From positions 1 to 64,000 of the forward strand of contig CAWVQA010000114.1 of NCBI GenBank assembly GCA_963932145.1: a stretch of 64,000 nt of DNA, written 5' to 3'. The position numbers and the translations under genes are program-made. Under the pieces are notes generated by a model. It saw only the letters and a program-made list of their open reading frames with translations. It ran no database searches and was not told the DNA's origin. Positions within the stretch are counted from its first letter, which is position 1. Each line of letters begins with the position of its first letter. Shown here one piece after another: positions 1 through 10,980 of the stretch. Source of the stretch: Acanthosepion lycidas (lineage: Eukaryota > Mollusca > Cephalopoda > Sepiida > Sepiidae).

Positions 1-3000
1 GTTGGAGAATCTGATAAACCCCACTTCCGGTAGTCTAGCTGCAAGAGAAATGCCTTAAATTGCCGTTTGAAGCTTCAACTTTGGTTTCCCAGTTCACGTT
101 ATTTGGGTATCGGAAAAAAAAAAGTCGTTTAAGATTTGTCATTTTTGGTAGTGATTTTATTAGCCTATTCGATGCACAATGAGTTGGAGAATCTGATAAA
201 CCCCACTTCCGGTAGTCTAGCTGCAAGAGAAATGCCTTAAATTGCCGTTTGAAGCTTCAACTTTGGGTTCCCAGTTCACGTTATTTGGGTATCGAAAAAA
301 AAAGTCGTTTAAGATTTGTCATTTTTGGTAGTGATTTTATTAGCCTATTCGATGCACAATGAGTTGGAGAATCTGATAAACCCCACTTCCGGTAGTCTAG
401 CTGCAAGAGAAATGCCTTAAATTGCCGTTTGAAGCTTCAACTTTGGGTTCCCAGTTCACGTTATTTGGGTATCGAAAAAAAAAGTCGTTTAAGATTTGTC
501 ATTTTTGGTAGTGATTTTATTAGCCTATTCGATGCACAATGAGTTGGAGAATCTGATAAACCCCACTTCCGGTAGTCTAGCTGCAAGAGAAATGCCTTAA
601 ATTGCCGTTTGAAGCTTCTTTGAAAGCTTCAACTTTGGGTCCCAGTTCACGTATATTTGGTATCGTAAAAAAAAGTCGATTAATGATTTGGTCATTTTTG
701 GTAGTGATTTAATTCGGCCTATTAGATGCACAATGAGTTGGAGAATCTGATAAACCCCACTTCCGGTAGTCTAGCTGGCAAGGAACTTAATTGCCGTTTG
801 AAGCTTCAACTTTGGGTTCCCAGTTCACGTTATTTGGGTATCGAAAAAAAAAGTCGTTTAAGATTTGTCATTTTTGGTAGTGATTTTATTAGCCTATTCG
901 ATGCACAATGAGTTGGAGAATCTGATAAACCCACTTTCCGGTAGTCTAGCTGCAAGAGAAATGCCTTAAATTGCCGTTTGAAGCTTCAACTTTGGGTTCC
1001 AGTTCACGTTATTTGGGTATCGAAAAAAAAAGTCGTTTAAGATTTGTCATTTTTGGTAGTGATTTTATTAGCCTATTCGATGCACAATGAGTTGGAGAAT
1101 CTGATAAACCCCACTTCCGGTAGTCTAGCTGCAAGAGAAGTGCCTTAAATTGCCGTTTGAAGCTTCAACTTTGGTTTCCCAGTTCACGTTATTTGGGTAT
1201 CGAAAAAAAAAGTCGTTTAAGATTTGTCATTTTTTGGTAGTGATTTATTTAGCCTATTCGATGCACAATGAGTTGAGAATCTGATAAACCCACTTCCGGT
1301 AGTCTAGCTGCAAGAGAAATGCCTTAAATTGCCGTTTGAATCTTCAACTTTGGGTTTCCCCAGTTCACGTTATTTGGGTATCGAAAAAAAAGTCGTTTAA
1401 GATTTGTCATTTTGGTAGTGATTTTATTAGCTATTCGATGCACAATGAGTTGGAGAATCTGATAAACCCCACTTCCGGTAGTCTAGCTGCAAGAGAAATG
1501 CCTTAAATTGCCGTTTGAAGCTTCAACTTTGGGTTCCCAGTTCACGTTATTTGGGTATCGAAAAAAAAGTCGTTTAAGATTTGTCATTTTTGGTAGTGAT
1601 TTATTAGCCTATTCGATGCACAATGAGTTGGAGAATCTGATAAACCCCACTTCCGGTAGTCTAGCTGCAAGAGAAATGCCTTAAATTGCGTTTGAAGCTT
1701 CAACTTTGGGTTCCCAGTTCACGTTATTTGGGTATCGAAAAAAAAGTCGTTTAAGATTTGTCATTTTTGGTAGTGATTTTATTAGCCTATTCGATGCACA
1801 ATGAGTTGGAGAATCTGATAAACCCCACTTCCGGTAGTCTAGCTGCAAGAGAAATGCCTTAAATTGCCGTTTGAAGCTTCAACTTTGGGTTCCCAGTTCA
1901 CGTTATTTGGGTATCGAAAAAAAAAGTCGTTTAAGATTTGTCATTTTCGGTAGTGATTTTATTAGCCTATTCGATGCACAATGAGTTGGAGAATCTGATA
2001 AACCCCACTTCCGGTAGTCTAGCTGCAAGAGAAATGCCTTAAATTGCCGTTTGAAGCTTCAACTTTGGGTTCCCAGTTCACGTTATTTGGGTATCGAAAA
2101 AAAAGTCGTTTAAGATTTGTCATTTTTGGTAGTGATTTTATTAGCCTATTCGATGCACAATGAGTTGGAGAATCTGATAAACCCCACTTCCGGTAGTCTA
2201 GCTGCAAGAGAAGTGCCTTAAATTGCCGTTTGAAGCTTCAACTTTGGTTTCCCAGTTCACGTTATTTGGGTATCGAAAAAAAAAGTCGTTTAAGATTTGT
2301 CATTTTTGGTAGTGATTTTATTAGCCTATTCGATGCACAATGAGTTGGAGAATCTGATAAACCCCACTTCCGGTAGTCTAGCTGCAAGAGAAATGCCTTA
2401 AATTGCCGTTTGAAGCTTCAACTTTGGGTTCCCAGTTCACGTTATTTGGGTATCGAAAAAAAAAGTCGTTTAAGATTTGTCATTTTTGGTAGTGATTTTA
2501 TTAGCCTATTCGATGCACAATGAGTTGGAGAATCTGATAAACCCCACTTCCGGTAGTCTAGCTGCAAGAGAAATGCCTTAAATTGCCGTTTGAAGCTTCA
2601 ACTTTGGGTTCCCAGTTCACGTTATTTGGGTATCGAAAAAAAAAGTCGTTTAAGATTTGTCATTTTTGGTAGTGATTTTATTAGCCTATTCGATGCACAA
2701 TGAGTTGGAGAATCTGATAAACCCCACTTCCGGTAGTCTAGCTGCAAGAGAAATGCCTTAAATTGCCGTTTGAAGCTTCAACTTTGGGTTCCCAGTTCAC
2801 GTTATTTGGGTATCGAAAAAAAAAGTCGTTTAAGATTTGTCATTTTGGGTAGTGATTTTATTAGCCTATTCGATGCACAATGAGTTGGAGAATCTGATAA
2901 ACCCCACTTCCGGTAGTCTAGCTGCAAGAGAAATGCCTTAAATTGCCGTTTGAAGCTTCAACTTTGGGTTCCCAGTTCACGTTATTTGGGTATCGAAAAA

Positions 3001-4020
3001 AAAAGTCGTTTAAGATTTGTCATTTTTGGTAGTGATTTTATTAGCCTATTCGATGCACAATGAGTTGGAGAATCTGATAAACCCCACTTCCGGTAGTTTA
3101 GCTGCAAGAGAAGTGCCTTAAATTGCCGTTTGAAGCTTCAACTTTGGTTCCCAGTTCACGTTATTTGGGTATCGAAAAAAAAAGTCGTTTAAGATTTGTC
3201 ATTTTTGGTAGTGATTTTATTAGCCTATTCGATGCACAATGAGTTGGAGAATCTGATAAACCCCACTTCCGGTAGTCTAGCTGCAAGAGAAATGCCTTAA
3301 ATTGCCGTTTGAAGCTTCAACTTTGGGTTCCCAGTTCACGTTATTTGGGTATCGAAAAAAAAGTCGTTTAAGATTTGTCATTTTTGGTAGTGATTTTATT
3401 AGCCTATTCGATGCACAATGAGTTGGAGAATCTGATAAACCCCACTTCCGGTAGTCTAGCTGCAAGAGAAATGCCTTAAATTGCCGTTTGAAGCTTCAAC
3501 TTTGGGTTTCCCAGTTCACGTTATTTGGGTATCGAAAAAAAAAAGTCGTTTAAGATTTGTCATTTTTGGTAGTGATTTTATTAGCCTATTCGATGCACAA
3601 TGAGTTGGAGAATCTGATAAACCCCACTTCCGGTAGTCTAGCTGCAAGAGAAATGCCTTAAATTGCCGTTTGAAGCTTCAACTTTGGGTTCCCAGTTCAC
3701 GTTATTTGGGTATCGAAAAAAAAAGTCGTTTAAGATTTGTCATTTTTTGGTAGTGATTTTATTAGCCTATTCGATGCACAATGAGTTGGAGAATCTGATA
3801 AACCCCACTTCCGGTAGTCTAGCTGCAAGAGAAATGCCTTAAATTGCCGTTTGAAGCTTCAACTTTGGGTTCCCAGTTCACGTTATTTGGGTATCGAAAA
3901 AAAAAGTCGTTTAAGATTTGTCATTTTGGTAGTGATTTTATTAGCCTATTCGATGCACAATGAGTTGGAGAATCTGATAAACCCCACTTCCGGTAGTCTA
4001 GCTGCAAGAGAAATGCCTAA
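1..4020 (+). repeat. Indel-rich left part of domain A
   Basis: About two dozen single-base length changes fall here, many of them in homopolymers: CCCC to CCC near 1,289, GGG to GG near 1,003 and 3,145, T-run changes near 1,230, 1,410, 3,745 and 3,924, and A-run changes near 113, 1,384, 1,561 and 3,355. In contrast 4,021-9,020 shows none, and about 20 are spread over the remaining 55 kb. Substitution levels are not visibly higher than in the next few kb. Indels without extra substitutions suggest reduced consensus accuracy near a contig end rather than an old array edge, but both remain possible. Confidence 0.75.
601..735 (+). repeat. Isolated B-like monomer with insertions inside domain A
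   Basis: This copy carries T115 (TATCGTAAAA), A128 (GTCGATTAA), a B-like ATTCGGCC segment and A170 (CTATTAGATG), the markers of domain B, which begins about 29 kb away. It also has an extra partial copy of the palindrome (GAAGCTTCTTTGAAAGCTTC near 613-632), GTATATTTGG for GTTATTTGGG, TTAATGATTTGG for TTAAGATTTG, and a damaged next copy (CTGGCAAGGAACTTAA near 774-789). Both sides are ordinary A type. It is either a transposed or converted B copy or a low-quality or chimeric consensus stretch. Confidence 0.7.
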
Positions 4021-4388
4021 ATTGCCGTTTGAAGCTTCAACTTTGGGTTCCCAGTTCACGTTATTTGGGTATCGAAAAAAAAAGTCGTTTAAGATTTGTC
4101 ATTTTTGGTAGTGATTTTATTAGCCTATTCGATGCACAATGAGTTGGAGAATCTGATAAACCCCACTTCCGGTAGTTTAGCTGCAAGAGAAGTGCCTTAA
4201 ATTGCCGTTTGAAGCTTCAACTTTGGTTTCCCAGTTCACGTTATTTGGGTATCGAAAAAAAAAGTCGTTTAAGATTTGTCATTTTTGGTAGTGATTTTAT
4301 TAGCCTATTCGATGCACAATGAGTTGGAGAATCTGATAAACCCCACTTCCGGTAGTCTAGCTGCAAGAGAAATGCCTTAAATTGCCGT

Positions 4389-4400
4389 TTGAAGCTTCAA
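4389..4400. repeat. Perfect 12-bp palindrome with HindIII site, one per monomer
   Basis: TTGAAGCTTCAA at monomer positions 69-80 equals its own reverse complement and contains AAGCTT (72-77). It is present in nearly all copies across every subfamily. Exceptions I saw include GAATCTTC copies near 1,339, 36,797, 43,640, 46,340, 46,880, 49,220, 49,760 and 63,617, GAAGTTTC near 10,693, and a damaged copy near 28,151. HindIII digestion of genomic DNA should therefore release a 180-bp ladder. A short dyad like this can extrude a hairpin or bind a dimeric protein; any function is inference. Confidence 0.9.
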
Positions 4401-4434
4401 CTTTGGGTTCCCAGTTCACGTTATTTGGGTATCG

Positions 4435-4443
4435 AAAAAAAAA
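4435..4443 (+). repeat. Phased A-tract (A8-A9), one per monomer
   Basis: A run of nine A follows TATCG at monomer positions 115-123 in A- and C-type copies. In B-type copies the first A is T, giving TATCGT plus eight A. A T5 run follows at 142-146. A-tracts repeated once per nucleosome-length unit commonly bend DNA or position nucleosomes in satellites; that role is inferred. The run is also the main source of length variation: 8 A near 3,360, 28,200, 54,849 and 63,660; 9 after T near 36,125 and 48,188; 11 near 29,640. Confidence 0.85.
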
Positions 4444-7400
4444 GTCGTTTAAGATTTGTCATTTTTGGTAGTGATTTTATTAGCCTATTCGATGCACAAT
4501 GAGTTGGAGAATCTGATAAACCCCACTTCCGGTAGTCTAGCTGCAAGAGAAGTGCCTTAAATTGCCGTTTGAAGCTTCAACTTTGGGTTCCCAGTTCACA
4601 TTATTTGGGTATCGAAAAAAAAAGTCGTTTAAGATTTGTCATTTTTGGTAGTGATTTTATTAGCCTATTCGATGCACAATGAGTTGGAGAATCTGATAAA
4701 CCCCACTTCTGGTAGTCTAGCTGCAAGAGAAATGCCTTAAATTGCCGTTTGAAGCTTCAACTTTGGGTTCCCAGTTCACGTTATTTGGGTATCGAAAAAA
4801 AAAGTCGTTTAAGATTTGTCATTTTTGGTAGTGATTTTATTAGCCTATTCGATGCACAATGAGTTGGAGAATCTGATAAACCCCACTTCCGGTAGTCTAG
4901 CTGCAAGAGAAGTGCCTTAAATTGCCGTTTGAAGCTTCAACTTTGGGTTCCCAGTTCACGTTATTTGGGTATCGAAAAAAAAAGTCGTTTAAGATTTGTC
5001 ATTTTTGGTAGTGATTTTATTAGCCTATTCGATGCACAATGAGTTGGAGAATCTGATAAACCCCACTTCCGGTAGTCTAGCTGCAAGGGAAGTGCCTTAA
5101 ATTGCCGTTTGAAGCTTCAACTTTGGGTTCCCAGTTCACGTTATTTGGGTATCGAAAAAAAAAGTCGTTTAAGATTTGTCATTTTTGGTAGTGATTTTAT
5201 TAGCCTATTCGATGCACAATGAGTTGGAGAATCTGATAAACCCCACTTCCGGTAGTCTAGCTGCAAGAGAAATGCCTTAAATTGCCGTTTGAAGCTTCAA
5301 CTTTGGGTTCCCAGTTCACGTTATTTGGGTATCGAAAAAAAAAGTCGTTTAAGATTTGTCATTTTTGGTAGTGATTTTATTAGCCTATTCGATGCACAAT
5401 GAGTTGGAGAATCTGATAAACCCCACTTCCGGTAGTCTAGCTGCAAGAGAAATGCCTTAAATTGCCGTTTGAAGCTTCAACTTTGGGTTCCCAGTTCACG
5501 TTATTTGGGTATCGAAAAAAAAAGTCGTTTAAGATTTGTCATTTTTGGTAGTGATTTTATTAGCCTATTCGATGCACAATGAGTTGGAGAATCTGATAAA
5601 CCCCACTTCCGGTAGTCTAGCTGCAAGAGAAATGCCTTAAATTGCCGTTTGAAGCTTCAACTTTGGGTTCCCATTTCACGTTATTTGGGTATCGAAAAAA
5701 AAAGTCGTTTAAGATTTGTCATTTTTGGTAGTGATTTTATTAGCCTATTCGATGCACAATGAGTTGGAGAATCTGATAAACCCCACTTCCGGTAGTTTAG
5801 CTGCAAGAGAAGTGCCTTAAATTGCCGTTTGAAGCTTCAACTTTGGTTTCCCAGTTCACGTTATTTGGGTATCGAAAAAAAAAGTCGTTTAAGATTTGTC
5901 ATTTTTGGTAGTGATTTTATTAGCCTATTCGATGCACAATGAGTTGGAGAATCTGATAAACCCCACTTCCGGTAGTCTAGCTGCAAGAGAAATGCCTTAA
6001 ATTGCCGTTTGAAGCTTCAACTTTGGGTTCCCAGTTCACGTTATTTGGGTATCGAAAAAAAAAGTCGTTTAAGATTTGTCATTTTTGGTAGTGATTTTAT
6101 TAGCCTATTCGATGCACAATGAGTTGGAGAATCTGATAAACCCCACTTCCGGTAGTCTAGCTGCAAGAGAAGTGCCTTAAATTGCCGTTTGAAGCTTCAA
6201 CTTTGGATTCCCAGTTCACGTTATTTGGGTATCGAAAAAAAAAGTCGTTTAAGATTTGTCATTTTTGGTAGTGATTTTATTAGCCTATTCGATGCACAAT
6301 GAGTTGGAGAATCTGATAAACCCCACTTCCGGTAGTCTAGATGCAAGAGAAGTGCCTTAAATTGCCGTTTGAAGCTTCAACTTTGGGTTCCCAGTTCACG
6401 TTATTTGGGTATCGAAAAAAAAAGTCGTTTAAGACTTGTCATTTTTGGTAGTGATTTTATTAGCCTATTCGATGCACAATGAGTTGGAGAATCTGATAAA
6501 CCGCACTTCCGGTAGTCTAGCTGCAAGAGAAATGCCTTAAATTGCCGTTTGAAGCTTCAACTTTGGGTTCCCAGTTCACGTTATTTGGGTATCGAAAAAA
6601 AAAGTCGTTTAAGATTTGTCATTTTTGGTAGTGATTTTATTAGCCTATTCGATGCACAATGAGTTGGAGAATCTGATAAACCCCACTTCCGGTAGTCTAG
6701 CTGCAAGAGAAATGCCTTAAATTGCCGTTTGAAGCTTCAACTTTGGGTTCCCAGTTCACGTTATTTGGGTATCGAAAAAAAAAGTCGTTTAAGATTTGTC
6801 ATTTTTGGTAGTGATTTTATTAGCCTATTCGATGCACAATGAGTTGGAGAATCTGATAAACCCCACTTCCGGTAGTCTAGCTGCAAGAGAAGTGCCTTAA
6901 ATTGCCGTTTGAAGCTTCAACTTTGGGTTCCCAGTTCACGTTATTTGGGTATCGAAAAAGAAAGTCGTTTAAGATTTGTCATTTTTGGTACTGATTTTAT
7001 TAGCCTATTCGATGCACAATGAGTTGGAGAATCTGATAAACCCCACTTCCGGTAGTCTAGCTGCAAGAGAAATGCCTTAAATTGCCGTTTGAAGCTTCAA
7101 CTTTGGGTTCCCAGTTCACGTTATTTGGGTATCGAAAAAAAAAGTCGTTTAAGATTTGTCATTTTTGGTAGTGATTTTATTAGCCTATTCGATGCACAAT
7201 GAGTTGGAGAATCTGATAAACCCCACTTCCGGTAGTCTAGCTGCAAGAGAAATGCCTTTAATTGCCGTTTGAAGCTTCAACTTTGGGTTCCCAGTTCACG
7301 TTATTTGGGTATCGAAAAAAAAAGTCGTTTAAGATTTGTCATTTTTGGTAGTGATTTTATTAGCCTATTCGATGCACAATGAGTTGGAGAATCTGATAAA

Positions 7401-8100
7401 CCCCACTTCCGGTAGTCTAGCTGCAAGAGAAATGCCTTAAATTGCCGTTTGAAGCTTCAACTTTGGGTTCCCAGTTCACGTTATTTGGGTATCGAAAAAA
7501 AAAGTCGTTTAAGATTTGTCATTTTTGGTAGTGATTTTATTAGCCTATTCGATGCACAATGAGTTGGAGAATCTGATAAACCCCACTTCCGGTAGTCTAG
7601 CTGCAAGAGAAGTGCCTTAAATTGCCGTTTGAAGCTTCAACTTTGGGTTCCCAGTTCACGTTATTTGGGTATCGAAAAAAAAAGTCGTTTAAGATTTGTC
7701 ATTTTTGGTAGTGATTTTATTAGCCTATTCGATGCACAATGAGTTGGAGAATCTGATAAACCCCACTTCCGGTAGTCTAGCTGCAAGAGAAATGCCTTAA
7801 ATTGCCGTTTGAAGCTTCAACTTTGGGTTCCCAGTTCACGTTATTTGGGTATCGAAAAAAAAAGTCGTTTAAGATTTGTCATTTTTGGTAGTGATTTTAT
7901 TAGCTTATTCGATGCAAAATGAGTTGGAGAATCTGATAAACCCCACTTCCGGTAGTCTAGCTGCAAGAGAAATGCCTTAAATTGCCGTTTGAAGCTTCAA
8001 CTTTGGGTTCCCAGTTCACGTTATTTGGGTATCGAAAAAAAAAGTCGTTTAAGATTTGTCATTTTTGGTAGTGATTTTATTAGCCTATTCGATGCACAAT

Positions 8101-8820
8101 GAGTTGGAGAATCCGATAAACCCCACTTCCGGTAGTCTAGCTGCAAGAGAAGTGCCTTAAATTGCCGTTTGAAGCTTCAACTTTGGGTTCCCAGTTCACG
8201 TTATTTGGGTATCGAAAAAAAAAGTCGTTTAAGATTTGTCATTTTTGGTAGTGATTTTATTAGCCTATTCGATGCACAATGAGTTGGAGAATCTGATAAA
8301 CCCCACTTCCGGTAGTCTAGCTGCAAGAGAAATGCCTTAAATTGCCGTTTGAAGCTTCAACTTTGGGTTCCCAGTTCACGTTATTTGGGTATCGAAAAAA
8401 AAAGTCGTTTAAGATTTGTCATTTTTGGTAGTGATTTTATTAGCCTATTCGATGCACAATGAGTTGGAGAATCCGATAAACCCCACTTCCGGTAGTCTAG
8501 CTGCAAGAGAAGTGCCTTAAATTGCCGTTTGAAGCTTCAACTTTGGGTTCCCAGTTCACGTTATTTGGGTATCGAAAAAAAAAGTCGTTTAAGATTTGTC
8601 ATTTTTGGTAGTGATTTTATTAGCCTATTCGATGCACAATGAGTTGGAGAATCTGATAAACCCCACTTCCGGTAGTCTAGCTGCAAGAGAAATGCCTTAA
8701 ATTGCCGTTTGAAGCTTCAACTTTGGGTTCCCAGTTCACGTTATTTGGGTATCGAAAAAAAAAGTCGTTTAAGATTTGTCATTTTTGGTAGTGATTTTAT
8801 TAGCCTATTCGATGCACAAT
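8101..8820 (+). repeat. Dimer duplicated in tandem (2 x 360 bp)
   Basis: Monomers starting at 8,101 and 8,461 share the rare AATCCGATAA (T14C) plus A52G, and each is followed by a standard A1 monomer (8,281 and 8,641). The two 360-bp units read as identical. The same T14C + A52G variant reappears singly near 10,621 and 23,221. Confidence 0.75.
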
Positions 8821-10980
8821 GAGTTGGAGAATCTGATAAACCCCACTTCCGGTAGTCTAGCTGCAAGAGAAATGCCTTAAATTGCCGTTTGAAGCTTCAA
8901 CTTTGGGTTCCCAGTTCACGTTATTTGGGTATCGAAAAAAAAAGTCGTTTAAGATTTGTCATTTTTGGTAGTGATTTTATTAGCCTATTCGATGCACAAT
9001 GAGTTGGAGAATCTGATAAACCCCACCTTCCGGTAGTCTAGCTGCAAGAGAAATGCCTTAAATTGCCGTTTGAAGCTTCAACTTTGGGTTCCCAGTTCAC
9101 GTTATTTGGGTATCGAAAAAAAAAGTCGTTTAAGATTTGTCATTTTTGGTAGTGATTTTATTAGCCTATTCGATGCACAATGAGTTGGAGAATCTGATAA
9201 ACCCCACTTCCGGTAGTCTAGCTGCAAGAGAAATGCCTTAAATTGCCGTTTGAAGCTTCAACTTTGGGTTCCCAGTTCACGTTATTTGGGTATCGAAAAA
9301 AAAAGTCGTTTAAGATTTGTCATTTTTGGTAGTGATTTTATTAGCCTATTCGATGCACAATGAGTTGGAGAATCTGATAAACCCCACTTCCGGTAGTCTA
9401 GCTGCAAGAGAAATGCCTTAAATTGCCGTTTGAAGCTTCAACTTTGGGTTCCCAGTTCACGTTATTTGGGTATCGAAAACAAAAGTCTTTTAAGATTTGT
9501 CATTTTTGGTAGTGATTTTATTAGCCTATTCGATGCACAATGAGTTGGAGAATCTGATAAACCCCACCTCCGGTAGTCTAGCTGCAAGAGAAATGCCTTA
9601 AATTGCCGTTTGAAGCTTCAACTTTGGTTTCCCAGTTCACGTTACTTGGGTATCGAAAAAAAAAGTCGTTTAAGATTTGTCATTTTTGGTAGTGATTTTA
9701 TTAGCCTATTCGATGCACAATGAGTTGGAGAATCTGATAAACCCCACTTCCGGTAGTCTAGCTGCAAGAGAAGTGCCTTAAATTGCCGTTTGAAGCTTCA
9801 ACTTTGGTTTCCCAGTTCACGTTATTTGGGTATCGAAAAAAAAAGTCGTTTAAGATTTGTCATTTTTGGTAGTGATTTTATTAGCCTATTCGATGCACAA
9901 TGAGTTGGAGAATCTGATAAACCCCACTTCCGGTAGTCTAGCTGCAAGAGAAATGCCTTCAATTGCCGTTTGAAGCTTCAACTTTGGGTTCCCAGTTCAC
10001 GTTATTTGGGTATCGAAAAAAAAAGTCGTTTAAGATTTGTCATTTTTGGTAGTGATTTTATTAGCCTATTCGATGCACAATGAGTTGGAGAATCTGATAA
10101 ACCCCACTTCCGGTAGTCTAGCTGCAAGAGAAGTGCCTTAAATTGCCGTTTGAAGCTTCAACTTTGGTTTCCCAGTTCACGTTATTTGGGTATCGAAAAA
10201 AAAAGTCGTTTAAGATTTGTCATTTTTGGTAGTGATTTGTTTAGCCTATTCGATGCACAATGAGTTGGAGAATCTGATAAACCCCACTTCCGGTAGTCTA
10301 GCTGCAAGAGAAATGCCTTAAATTGCCGTTTGAAGCTTCAACTTTGGGTTCCCAGTTCACGTTATTTGGGTATCGAAAAAAAAAGTCGTTTAAGATTTGT
10401 CATTTTTGGTAGTGATTTTATTAGCCTATTCGATGCACAATGAGTTGGAGAATCTGATAAACCCCACTTCCGGTAGTCTAGCTGCAAGAGAAATGCCTTA
10501 AATTGCCGTTTGAAGCTTCAACTTTGGGTTCCCAGTTCACGTTATTTGGGTATCGAAAAAAAAAGTCGTTTAAGATTTGTCATTTTTGGTAGTGATTTTA
10601 TTAGCCGATTCGATGCACAATGAGTTGGAGAATCCGATAAAACCCACTTCCGGTAGTCTAGCTGCAAGAGAAGTGCCTTAAATTGCCGTTTGAAGTTTCA
10701 ACTTTGGGTTCCCAGTTCACGTTATTTGGGTATCGAAAAAAAAAGTCGTTTAAGATTTGTCATTTTTGGTAGTGATTTTATTAGCCTATTCGATGCACAA
10801 TGAGTTGGAGAATCTGATAAACCCCACTTCCGGTAGTCTAGCTGCAAGTGAAGTGCCTTAAATTGCCGTTTGAAGCTTCAACTTTGGGTTCCCAGTTTAC
10901 GTTATTAGGGTATCGAAAAAAAAAGTCGTTTAAGATTTGTCATTTTTGGTAGTGATTTTATTAGCCTATTCGATGCACAA

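Larger units (their letters stand above)
4321..4500 (+). repeat. Representative satellite monomer (domain A type)
   Basis: This is a typical copy, used as the position reference (base 1 = 4321). It has 69 G/C of 180 (about 38%). Landmarks in order are a C-rich segment ending CACTTCCGG (positions 21-32), the variable TAGTCTAG block (33-40), a perfect palindrome (69-80), GGGTTCCCAG (85-94), an A9 tract (115-123), a T5 run (142-146) and the variable segment ATTAGCCTATTCGATGC (159-175). Stops close every frame: on the + strand at positions 14, 33 and 58, and on the - strand through complements at 37, 57 and 101. Because 180 is a multiple of 3, these stops recur in the same frame in each copy, so a standard monomer cannot encode a repeat protein. 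Confidence 0.93.

Noticed and set aside
726-911. Open frame of 61 codons on the + strand, and similar ones at 38,696-38,887, 41,757-41,948 and 48,600-48,791
   Set aside because: Each is simply the satellite monomer read across an indel (for example the extra base in GTAGACCTAG or CTGTGAAG) that skips the usual in-frame stop. They have near-identical translations because they are the same repeat. There is no ribosome-binding or splice context.
2019-2207. Series of 62-63 codon - strand frames (35-226, 2,019-2,207, 3,277-3,465, 28,117-28,305, 54,765-54,953, 58,725-58,913, 63,582-63,770)
   Set aside because: Those I checked coincide with an A-tract of altered length, which shifts the frame past a recurrent stop. 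Their similarity to one another reflects repeat identity, not protein conservation.
3851-4111. Longest open frame in the window (86 codons, + strand)
   Set aside because: It spans one and a half monomers and exists only because of two one-base losses (the shortened T-run near 3,924 and the lost T in ATGCCTAA near 4,018) in the indel-rich left end. The unaltered monomer has stops in this frame.
4486-4502. CENP-B box-like match: TTCGATGCAC in A-type monomers
   Set aside because: TTCG plus A at the right distance fit the first half of the box, but the required CGGG is ATGA here, and B and C types lose the TTCG. In C-type copies CCCG and CGAA both occur on the + strand, but about 12 bases apart instead of 7.
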